Origin: Candidatus Kapaibacterium sp.
Lineage (GTDB): Bacteria; Bacteroidota; Ignavibacteria; Kapaibacteriales; UBA2268
NCBI GenBank assembly: GCA_026418625.1
Contig: JAOABA010000053.1
Span: 1-64,000, forward strand
Direction of reading: 5' to 3'
Length of the DNA: 64,000 nt
Shown: positions 57,388 to 64,000 of the stretch, in pieces
How positions within the stretch are numbered: position 1 is the stretch's first letter
How the letters are laid out: the number at the start of each line of letters is the position of its first letter
The notes under the pieces: model-generated
The model's input: the letters and a program-made list of their open reading frames with translations, nothing else
The model's database searches: none
What the model was told of the DNA's origin: nothing
Position numbers and translations under genes: made by a program

Positions 57388-59625
57388 ATTTTCACTAACG
57401 TAAAAAATATTATACTCTATACTTTATTAGTTTGCATAAACCTTCAATATGCAAAATCACATTCTTTATTTGAAATTAATAATGGTCGTGATAACTTTTT
57501 AATCTTTTCATTATTAATTTTTTTGACTGTTGTTAACATTCTTATATTTATTTTAAGAAGAAGATTTATTTTAAAGGAAAGAAAAAGATTACAAGAACAG
57601 ATTAATAAGGAAAAATGGGAAAAGGCTTATATTAATGAAATGAATCAGGAACTCGAAAATTCTCGCCTTCAGCTTCAGGAAATAAATGAACGCCTTCAGA
57701 ATGAAATTTCAGCAAGATTAGCAACTGAAGTCTCGCTCAGCGAAAGCTTAGGAACTTTTTTCACAATTCTTCATACTTCTCCTTTTGCTATAGTATTAAT
57801 TATGTTTCCAGAAGGAAATGTGATAGAATCCAACTCAAACTTTTTCAAAATGTTCGGTCTTGAAAAATCAGATGTTCCAACTGATGCTTTTATTCAAAAT
57901 TTGCCTATTTGGAAAAATAAATCTGACTTTTCAATTATTCAACAAAAGATCGGGGAAAAGTCCCATATACGTGAATACGAACTTGACATGCAAAAGAAGA
58001 ATTCTGACGAGGTCAATGCTGTTATTACTGCTAAAACCATTGACCTATATGGGAAAAAATGCCTTGTTACAATATTTCAAGATGTTACAGAGAAGAAAAA
58101 AGAAGCAGAACTTCTGAGAAAAACAAAAGAAGCTGCCGACGAAGCAAGTAAACTAAAAGGTGAATTCCTTGCTAATATGTCTCACGAAATCAGAACACCT
58201 ATGAACTCTATTCTTGGTTTTAGTGAGTTATTGCTAACAAGAATTAAAGATGAAACAAATCGTGAATATGTTAATACAATTCTAACAAGCGGTAGGAACT
58301 TGCTGACTCTTCTCAATGACATTTTGGATCTTTCAAAAATTGAAGCTGGAAAGCTCGAACTTCAGTATAATCCTGCCAACTTTAAGGAACTGCTAAAGGA
58401 AGTAAAGCAGATTTTTATCATTAAAGCAAATGAAAAAAAATTAGATTTAAATTACTTCATTGATCAGTCTATTCCTGATTATTTGATTATTGATGATACT
58501 CGGCTAAGACAAATTCTATTAAACTTAGTAGGTAACGCAATAAAATTCACTAAAAATGGCTTTGTTCATATTAATACCTATCCACGAAAATTATCCGAAA
58601 AAAGCCTCGATCTTGTTATCGAAGTTTCTGATAGCGGTATTGGTATTCCAAAAGAACAGATGAATGTTATTTTTGAAGCATTCAGACAGCAGGACGGTCA
58701 ATCACAAAAAGTCTATGGTGGAACTGGTCTCGGGTTGACAATCACAAGACGCCTTGTAGAAATGATGAACGGCTATATCACTCTCGAAAGTGAACTTAAT
58801 AAAGGTTCCACTTTCAGAATTTTCCTACCCGATATTAAAATTCCCGATAATTCTGACTTACAAAAAAATGTTGAAAAAGAGCAATTTGATAATTTCGACA
58901 TTGAATTTCAAGGCTCCACTGTCCTTATTGTTGATGATACCGATGTAAACCGTCAACTAATAATTGAAATCCTCAAAAATTATAATTTAAAACTAATTCA
59001 GGCTAATAACGGCAAATATGCTGTTGAATTCACTAACCAATTCAAACCTGATATTGTTTTTATGGATATTAAAATGCCCGTTATGGATGGTTACGAAGCA
59101 ACTAAGATTATTAAAGAAAACCCTGAAACTAATTCAATACCCGTCATAGCACTGACAGCCTCCACAATGAAGTCCGATGAAGATAAAATTCAAAAAATTG
59201 GTTTTAATGGTTTTATTCGAAAACCTCTCGAAAGAAAGGAACTATTCGAAGCTCTGGTCAAATACCTTCCCCATTCCAAACCTGAACAACAAGATATTTC
59301 TATTACTTCAAATGATTCATCAATCATAAATGATACTCCGTTTGATGTTAATAATGCTGAAAATATAAATCTCAATAATGAAATAATTCAAAAACTCACT
59401 GGGGAACTGCTCGAAACTTGTAATAAGCTCAAAAAATCATTAATGATTGGTGCAATAAAGAAATTCGCTGTCGAAATAAAAACAATTGGGGAAGAAAATA
59501 ATATTAACTCTCTTATTAGCTACGGTGAACAGCTATGTGGTTTTACTGATAGATTGGCTCTTGACAAAATTATTAACTCACTTGATGAATACACTCAGAT
59601 AACAAACAAACTGATATCAAAATGA
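57388..59625 (+). CDS. Membrane hybrid histidine kinase (PAS-HisKA-HATPase-REC), probable ATT start
   Basis: The first usual start codon in frame is TTG at 57523, but the frame stays open back to the TAA at 57379-57381. The extra codons encode a signal-like helix (VKNIILYTLLVCINLQYA) and the beginning of a second helix (NFLIFSLLIFLTVVNILIFIL) that the TTG would cut. ATT at 57388 has AAAAGG 9 nt upstream and a promoter just before. After the helices come a coiled coil (about 60-110), a PAS domain, HisKA (NMSHEIRTPMNS), HATPase_c (NLVGNAIKFT, DSGIGI, GGTGLGL), a C-terminal receiver (VDDTDVNRQ, FMDIKMPVMDG, RKPL), and a helical tail like a degenerate Hpt. Input signal unknown. Its stop is 4 bp from the convergent UmuD-like gene. 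Confidence 0.85.
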   Translation: MFTNVKNIILYTLLVCINLQYAKSHSLFEINNGRDNFLIFSLLIFLTVVNILIFILRRRFILKERKRLQEQINKEKWEKAYINEMNQELENSRLQLQEINERLQNEISARLATEVSLSESLGTFFTILHTSPFAIVLIMFPEGNVIESNSNFFKMFGLEKSDVPTDAFIQNLPIWKNKSDFSIIQQKIGEKSHIREYELDMQKKNSDEVNAVITAKTIDLYGKKCLVTIFQDVTEKKKEAELLRKTKEAADEASKLKGEFLANMSHEIRTPMNSILGFSELLLTRIKDETNREYVNTILTSGRNLLTLLNDILDLSKIEAGKLELQYNPANFKELLKEVKQIFIIKANEKKLDLNYFIDQSIPDYLIIDDTRLRQILLNLVGNAIKFTKNGFVHINTYPRKLSEKSLDLVIEVSDSGIGIPKEQMNVIFEAFRQQDGQSQKVYGGTGLGLTITRRLVEMMNGYITLESELNKGSTFRIFLPDIKIPDNSDLQKNVEKEQFDNFDIEFQGSTVLIVDDTDVNRQLIIEILKNYNLKLIQANNGKYAVEFTNQFKPDIVFMDIKMPVMDGYEATKIIKENPETNSIPVIALTASTMKSDEDKIQKIGFNGFIRKPLERKELFEALVKYLPHSKPEQQDISITSNDSSIINDTPFDVNNAENINLNNEIIQKLTGELLETCNKLKKSLMIGAIKKFAVEIKTIGEENNINSLISYGEQLCGFTDRLALDKIINSLDEYTQITNKLISK

Positions 59626-59629
59626 TAAA

Positions 59630-60058
59630 TCATAAATCGTGAATTACATATTTCACAACCCCTTGAATCTGAAACTCAATGTAATCTTCTATTTTTCTTG
59701 TAACAAATTTTTTATTAGCTGAGACAAGCAAAACTTCTCCATCTTTCTCGACATAAGTCTTAACAGTCAATTCACCGTTCAATGAAGCGATTACAATTTT
59801 TCCTGAACTTGGCTTTTCGCTTCTGTCAACAACTAAAATATCTCCGTCAAAAATATTCTTACCAATCATACTTTCGCCTGAAACTCTTACAAGATAGGTG
59901 TTTTCCGGATGTGGTGCTAACATTCGGCTTAAATCAAGCTCTGATTTATCATTTTCCAAACCCTTTTTTCTGTTTGGGTATGTTTTGGCAGTAATCAGCT
60001 CGCTCTCAAATTCAAATCTCAATTGACGACTAAGGTCAACAACCTTTCTTGCTTTCAT
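59630..60058 (-). CDS. UmuD-like S24 protein with intact Ser-Lys dyad, no cleavage dipeptide
   Basis: The 142-residue protein aligns with UmuD/LexA-type S24 proteins: LDLSRMLAPHPENTYLVRVSGESM contains Ser63, and NGELTVKTY contains Lys100. The 37-residue spacing equals that of UmuD Ser60-Lys97. The N-terminal arm has KTYPNR where UmuD has the cleaved CG-FPSP, so no Cys-Gly or Ala-Gly bond is present. UmuD is an SOS-induced accessory of DNA polymerase V that is activated by RecA-stimulated self-cleavage. No umuC is near. It follows its paralogue by 15 bp on the same strand. Confidence 0.85.
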   Translation of the reverse strand: MKARKVVDLSRQLRFEFESELITAKTYPNRKKGLENDKSELDLSRMLAPHPENTYLVRVSGESMIGKNIFDGDILVVDRSEKPSSGKIVIASLNGELTVKTYVEKDGEVLLVSANKKFVTRKIEDYIEFQIQGVVKYVIHDL

Positions 60059-60073
60059 AGTCTGATTTTATAC

Positions 60074-60499
60074 TTATAACGAATGGATTACTTTTTTGAC
60101 AACTCCAATTAACTGATGATTGATGAATTCCTCTCGCATTAATGGCATAAAGGACAAATTTGCAGAAATAAGGTATTTTTCATTGTCAATCTCCCTAAAT
60201 ATCTTAACAGTCATCTCACCATTAACCGAAACAATAACGTATTTTCCATCATCTGGTTCGATGCCTGTATCAACTATTAATATGTCACCATTTTTAATTT
60301 CTGCCCCTTTTCCGAAATCTCCCGTAACTCTGGCAAATAATGTTGTTGCTGGATGTTCTATAAGAAATTCATTTAAATCAACGACTTTATCAACATCCGG
60401 TTCAATAACATTAGGATAACCTGCGGGAACCGACATAGTAAATAAAGGTATTTCAATTCCTGCCTTTGAGCTGATATCCAAAAGCTCAACATAATTCAT
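60074..60499 (-). CDS. UmuD-like S24 protein with Phe in place of the catalytic Ser
   Basis: I use the ATG at 60499; the TTG 12 bp upstream overlaps the GGAG ribosome site. 141 residues. It resembles UmuD along its length: IPLFTMSVPAGYPN at the cleavage region (Ala26-Gly27), VDLNEFLIEHPATTLFARV, and NGEMTVKIF with Lys99. At the nucleophile position the sequence is TGDFGKGAE (UmuD SGDSMIDGG), giving Phe62; Phe62-Lys99 keeps the 37-residue spacing. It therefore has the cleavable bond and the Lys but cannot attack itself. First gene of a two-gene unit with the catalytic paralogue. Confidence 0.85.
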   Translation of the reverse strand: MNYVELLDISSKAGIEIPLFTMSVPAGYPNVIEPDVDKVVDLNEFLIEHPATTLFARVTGDFGKGAEIKNGDILIVDTGIEPDDGKYVIVSVNGEMTVKIFREIDNEKYLISANLSFMPLMREEFINHQLIGVVKKVIHSL

Positions 60500-60713
60500 A
60501 ATAAACTCCAAAAAAATTAAGAACCCCCCAGTTGAAGTTTTTAAAAATAAAATTTAATTTGAAAATTTCCTAATTTTTTTTGAGTCCTATTTTGCAAGGC
60601 TATGTAAAAACGAAAAAAAAAATTTCCTTTGTTACTCTGTATGACTTTCTGCGGTCCCTACCAGAACAAAATATAAAGAGAATCCAAAGCGATTAAATAT
60701 TACCCAATTAATA

Positions 60714-61757
60714 CTAATATATCAACAATGCATCACCATAGGCATAGAATCTATATTCCTGTTTCATAGCTCTTTTATAGGCTTTAAACAGATTATCCCT
60801 TCCTGCAAATGCTGCTGAAAGGAGCAACGATGGTGATGCCGGTGGATGAAAATTCGTAACAAGATTATTTACAATCTTGAATTCATAAGGTGGGTAAATG
60901 AATTTATCCGTCCACCCTTTATTGGGTTTAACTGTCCCAGAAGTTAATACTGAGGATTCAAGAGCCCTGACAACACTGGCACCAAAAGCAAAAACCTTTT
61001 TCTTTGCTTTAAGTGATTTATTTATTGTCTCGGCTGCCTCCCTTGAAATATAAAAATATTCAGAATACATTCTATGCTTTGTTAAATCCTCGACTTCAAT
61101 TTTTTCAAATATTCCTTGACCTATATTTAATAGGATTTTTGCAATTCTAACACCCTTATTTTCGATTGCCTGAAGTAATTCTGGTGTAAGATGCAATCCA
61201 GCGGTTGGTGGCGCTATCGAAGCCAGATATTCATCATTTGCGAATACACATTGATAAGACTCCTTGTCTTCTTCGGTTGGCTCTCGCTTGATATAATCAG
61301 GCAAAGGCATTTCACCTATTCTCTCAATGACATTGAACAAATTGCCATCATAGCTAAACCTGACAGTCCTACCTCTCGAGGTAGTGTTATCTATAACTTC
61401 GCAATAAAATCTGTTATTGTCAAAATATATTTTATTTCCGATTCTGACTTTTCGGGCAGGTTCGACCAATACATCCCAAATTCTTTCCGCTGCCTTGAGT
61501 TCTCTGAGCAGCATTACTTCAATTTTAGCATTTGTTTTTTCTTTCTTACCATATAATCTTGCAGGAAATACCTTTGTTTCGTTCAATACGATACAATCAC
61601 CTTTGTGCATATAAGAGAGAATATCCTTGAATGTTTTTTCTTCAATATCGCCTGTTTCCTTGTTTAATATCATCAATCTGGCTGAGTCTCTTGGTTCTGC
61701 TGGATATTTAGCAACGATATTTTTTTGCATTGAATATTTAAATTCAGAAAGTTTCAT
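60714..61757 (-). CDS. queA: S-adenosylmethionine:tRNA ribosyltransferase-isomerase QueA
   Basis: The 347-residue protein is full length. Family blocks include IVAKYPAEPRDSARLM, GDCIVLNETKVFPARLYGKK, PPTAGLHLT, VLNIGQGIF-like LLNIGQGIFEKI, and NFHPPASPSLLLSAAF. QueA transfers the ribosyl part of SAM to preQ1 at position 34 of tRNA to make epoxyqueuosine. It stands alone, with 118 bp to htpG on one side and about 200 bp of featureless sequence to the UmuD-like pair on the other. Confidence 0.97.
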   Translation of the reverse strand: MKLSEFKYSMQKNIVAKYPAEPRDSARLMILNKETGDIEEKTFKDILSYMHKGDCIVLNETKVFPARLYGKKEKTNAKIEVMLLRELKAAERIWDVLVEPARKVRIGNKIYFDNNRFYCEVIDNTTSRGRTVRFSYDGNLFNVIERIGEMPLPDYIKREPTEEDKESYQCVFANDEYLASIAPPTAGLHLTPELLQAIENKGVRIAKILLNIGQGIFEKIEVEDLTKHRMYSEYFYISREAAETINKSLKAKKKVFAFGASVVRALESSVLTSGTVKPNKGWTDKFIYPPYEFKIVNNLVTNFHPPASPSLLLSAAFAGRDNLFKAYKRAMKQEYRFYAYGDALLIY

Positions 61758-61875
61758 TGTTCGACCTATATTAAAAAATAACAGAATCTTTAATAAAAAT
61801 TGACAATTAATTAAGTGTAATATACAATATTTGAGTAGCCTTCGTCAAGTTTTTTTTTCGTTTTTTTAAAATTTT

Positions 61876-63741
61876 TTAAACTTTTGTAGCGTTCAATATT
61901 ATTTCATTCATTCTGGAAACAAATTCAGCAGGTTCTTGTAAATATCCTTCCATAAGCAATGCCCCTTCATATAGTTGCAGAACTGATAATCTTAATATTT
62001 CATCATTTTCATCGGCTATCACTCTTTTTGCTAAATTTTTTATTATCGGATGGGTCATATTCACTTCCAAAATCCTCTTTGATATTTTGAAATCTTTGTC
62101 CATATATTGCATCATCTTTTCTAACTGTTTATCCATCCCTGATTTTCCTACTACCAAAGTTACAGGAGAGTCAACCAATCTGACAGATTCCCTGACATCT
62201 TCCACCTTATCACCAAGAATTCTTTTAAAAACATCCAGTAATGTTTTGCTTAATTCTGGGCTTAGTGAATCTGCCTTAATTGCAGTAGTTTCTTCAAATT
62301 TAATATCACTTTTATCAACTGAAACTAATCTCTTCTTTTCATATTCACCAATTTGAGGGATTGTGAAAACATCTACAGGGTCAGTCAGAAATATAACTTC
62401 TAAATCATTTTTTAGGAAATATTCAAGGTTTGGATTTTTTTGGATTGCTTCCCTCGTATTTCCGATTACATAATAAATTTCATTCTGATTTTCTTTCATT
62501 CTCGAAACATAGTCCTTGAAAGAAATCAATTCTTCTGCTGCTGTCTTGGAAGTTTCAAATAAAATCAAATTGATAATTTTATCCCTATTAGTAAAATCTG
62601 AATTCAGTCCAAGTTTGAAAATCGAACCAAAATTTTTGAAAAATTTTATGTATTTCTCTTTCTCATTATTAAGCCAGTCCTCAAGAAAAGAAAGAATCTT
62701 AGAAGTCAGTATATTATTTATCTTTGCCATAACTGGCGAATATTGTGTTACTTCACGTGATACATTCAAGGGCAAATCTTCAGTATCAACTACACCCTTA
62801 ATGAATTTCAGATAATCTGGTAATAGCTCTTTGCAGTCATCCTGAATAAAAACTTTTTTTGAATATAGCAAAAGAGACTTTTCTGTGAAATCCCTAAATA
62901 AAAACAATGGGGCTGTCTTTGGGATAAAAAGCAAGGCTTTGAAATTTAAAACACCTTCGAGAGATAAATGCAAATGTCCTAAAGGCTCTTCGTAATCATT
63001 ACTGATAAATTTATAAAATTCGATTAATTCTTCCTCTTTGATATCTTCTTTTCTCCTGTGCCACAGCGCCGAAACGGTATTTACTTTTTCACCGTTAAGG
63101 TATATTGGAAAATCAACAAAATTTGAATATTTGTTCAATATTGACTTAATAGTATTATCATCGCAAAATTGCTTATGCTCATCCTTGAGTTTAAAGTAAA
63201 TCCTTGTCCCCCTATTTTCTTTTTCAATTTCTTCTATCGTAAAAATTCCATCTCCTTTGGATTTCCAACGATAAGCTTTTGAATCTTTTTCAATACTTCT
63301 TGTTTCTATCGTAACTTCGTCGGTAACCATAAAAACGGAGTAGAAACCAACACCGAATTGTCCAATTAAATCAGCAGTTAAATTAGAATTGTTTTCTTTG
63401 ATTTTTTGAAGGAATTGAAGAGTTCCCGAACTTGCCACTGTTCCAATTTGCTCGATTAATTCCTCCTTTGTCATTCCTATTCCTGTGTCTTCAATTTCGA
63501 ATGTCTGCCCATCTTTATTTAAACTTATTGATATTTTCAGCTCGGATTCGGGATCAAGGATATCACTGTCAGTTAATTTTCTGAACCTTACTTTGTTTAA
63601 AGCGTCGGAAGCATTAGAAACAAGTTCTCTTAAAAATATTTCAGGATGAGTATAGAGGCTATGGACTATCAAATTCAATAGCTGTTTCATTTCAGCCTTA
63701 AATTCATATTCCTGAATTTTTGGACTTTGATTTTCTTCCAT
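61876..63741 (-). CDS. htpG: Molecular chaperone HtpG (bacterial Hsp90)
   Basis: The 621-residue protein has the N-terminal GHKL ATPase (FLRELVSNASDALNKVR, IEDTGIGMTKEELI, GQFGVGFYSVFMV), the middle domain (FIPKTAPLFLF.. VFIQDDCKELLPDYLKFIKGVVDTEDLPLNVSRE), and the C-terminal dimerisation domain. ATP-driven chaperone for stress-damaged or client proteins. Transcribed divergently from the exported-protein gene at 63886, with 144 bp between them. Confidence 0.97.
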   Translation of the reverse strand: MEENQSPKIQEYEFKAEMKQLLNLIVHSLYTHPEIFLRELVSNASDALNKVRFRKLTDSDILDPESELKISISLNKDGQTFEIEDTGIGMTKEELIEQIGTVASSGTLQFLQKIKENNSNLTADLIGQFGVGFYSVFMVTDEVTIETRSIEKDSKAYRWKSKGDGIFTIEEIEKENRGTRIYFKLKDEHKQFCDDNTIKSILNKYSNFVDFPIYLNGEKVNTVSALWHRRKEDIKEEELIEFYKFISNDYEEPLGHLHLSLEGVLNFKALLFIPKTAPLFLFRDFTEKSLLLYSKKVFIQDDCKELLPDYLKFIKGVVDTEDLPLNVSREVTQYSPVMAKINNILTSKILSFLEDWLNNEKEKYIKFFKNFGSIFKLGLNSDFTNRDKIINLILFETSKTAAEELISFKDYVSRMKENQNEIYYVIGNTREAIQKNPNLEYFLKNDLEVIFLTDPVDVFTIPQIGEYEKKRLVSVDKSDIKFEETTAIKADSLSPELSKTLLDVFKRILGDKVEDVRESVRLVDSPVTLVVGKSGMDKQLEKMMQYMDKDFKISKRILEVNMTHPIIKNLAKRVIADENDEILRLSVLQLYEGALLMEGYLQEPAEFVSRMNEIILNATKV

Positions 63742-63813
63742 AACTCCTTAAAATTTAAAACACAAACGAATAGTAATTTTTAGAAACTCTTTGACGTGAT
63801 CTAATTTTATTTA

Positions 63814-63842
63814 TTGAAAACACAATTATTTTTCTAAATTTG
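63814..63842 (+). promoter_or_regulatory. Candidate Bacteroidota-type promoter (TTG-N18-TAnnTTTG)
   Basis: TTG at 63814-63816 and TAAATTTG at 63835-63842 are 18 bp apart, close to the FCB-group vegetative sigma consensus. The start of transcription would be near 63849, about 37 bp before the ATG at 63886. Confidence 0.45.
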
Positions 63843-63885
63843 AGTTTTTGGTACAAGTCTTTTTTTTTTAATAATTGGAGTATTT

Positions 63886-64000
63886 ATGAGAAAAATTATT
63901 TTTCTAATGATATTTTTGATTGCTATGCCAATTTTGGCAGAAGATGATGAAATGTCAACAAAAGGATATCTTAAAATAGGTCCATTCATCACTGGTAAAG
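63886..64000 (+). CDS. Exported protein, N-terminus only
   Basis: The ATG at 63886 is preceded by TTGGAG 5 nt upstream. The visible 38 codons encode a signal peptide (MRKIIFLMIFLIAMPILA) and the start of a mature region (EDDEMSTKGYLKIGPFITGK) that would fit an outer-membrane beta-barrel or porin-like protein. The gene runs off the window, so no function can be given. Confidence 0.7.
   Translation, partial: MRKIIFLMIFLIAMPILAEDDEMSTKGYLKIGPFITGK

Noticed and set aside
60074-60499. Treating the Ser-to-Phe UmuD-like gene as a pseudogene
   Set aside because: The frame, ribosome site, Lys, cleavage dipeptide and UmuD spacing are all preserved, which argues for selection rather than decay.

Overview
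The window is AT-rich DNA from a Gram-negative bacterium of the Bacteroidota/Chlorobi/Ignavibacteria/Kapabacteria (FCB) assemblage. This rests on several secreted proteins ending in type IX secretion (T9SS) type-A C-terminal sorting domains, a candidate promoter of the TTG-N18-TAnnTTTG type, and a mix of Chlorobi-like and Bacteroidota-like housekeeping proteins. The species cannot be fixed from sequence alone. Coding density is high; some convergent genes meet stop-to-stop (ruvC and the MscS gene share no intergenic base).

Left part (1-20.1 kb). A leftward cluster of four exported products comes first: an M48 metalloprotease with TPRs, a possible YbjN-domain protein, a 99-residue protein, and a large CHAT (caspase-like) protease with a MORN-like N-terminus and TPR units of exactly 141 bp, cut by the window edge. 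A divergent HTH gene follows, then tRNA-Arg(CCU), smg/DUF494, ybeY, a lipoprotein, a tandem double DsrC/TusE-domain protein, an MscS channel, ruvC-yebC, recQ, a REC-histidine kinase and an S41 C-terminal protease.

Middle part (20.2-43.5 kb). This is a cell-surface/secretome island: a 2771-residue protein with about 15 Ig-like domains (two arrays of exact 300-bp units), a 1015-residue papain-like protease, a 284-residue FN3 protein, a 541-residue FN3 protein, a 2147-residue fibre-like repeat protein and a 193-residue protein. Four of the six carry a T9SS sorting domain and four share one FN3-like module. Clear hairpin terminators separate the units, and the roughly 1-kb gap at 34.8-35.8 kb holds inverted repeats.

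Right part (43.5-64 kb). Mostly housekeeping: rsmB-type methyltransferase, HAD hydrolase, a DEDDh-exonuclease/GIY-YIG/UvrC-like fusion, an envelope polysaccharide pair (chain-length regulator, O-antigen ligase-like) overlapping PBP2, pheS-rplT-rpmI, a subtilase lipoprotein, a sirtuin, an M29-like aminopeptidase, a hybrid histidine kinase that probably starts at a non-canonical codon, two adjacent UmuD-like genes, queA, htpG and the start of an exported protein.

The observations most worth following are: (i) the UmuD-like pair, in which one protein keeps the Ser-Lys dyad but lacks the cleavage dipeptide, and the other keeps the dipeptide and Lys but has Phe instead of Ser; (ii) the exported M48/CHAT protease operon; (iii) the double DsrC protein with Tyr at the position of the reactive terminal Cys; and (iv) the secretome island with exact-period repeats and a shared upstream sequence.
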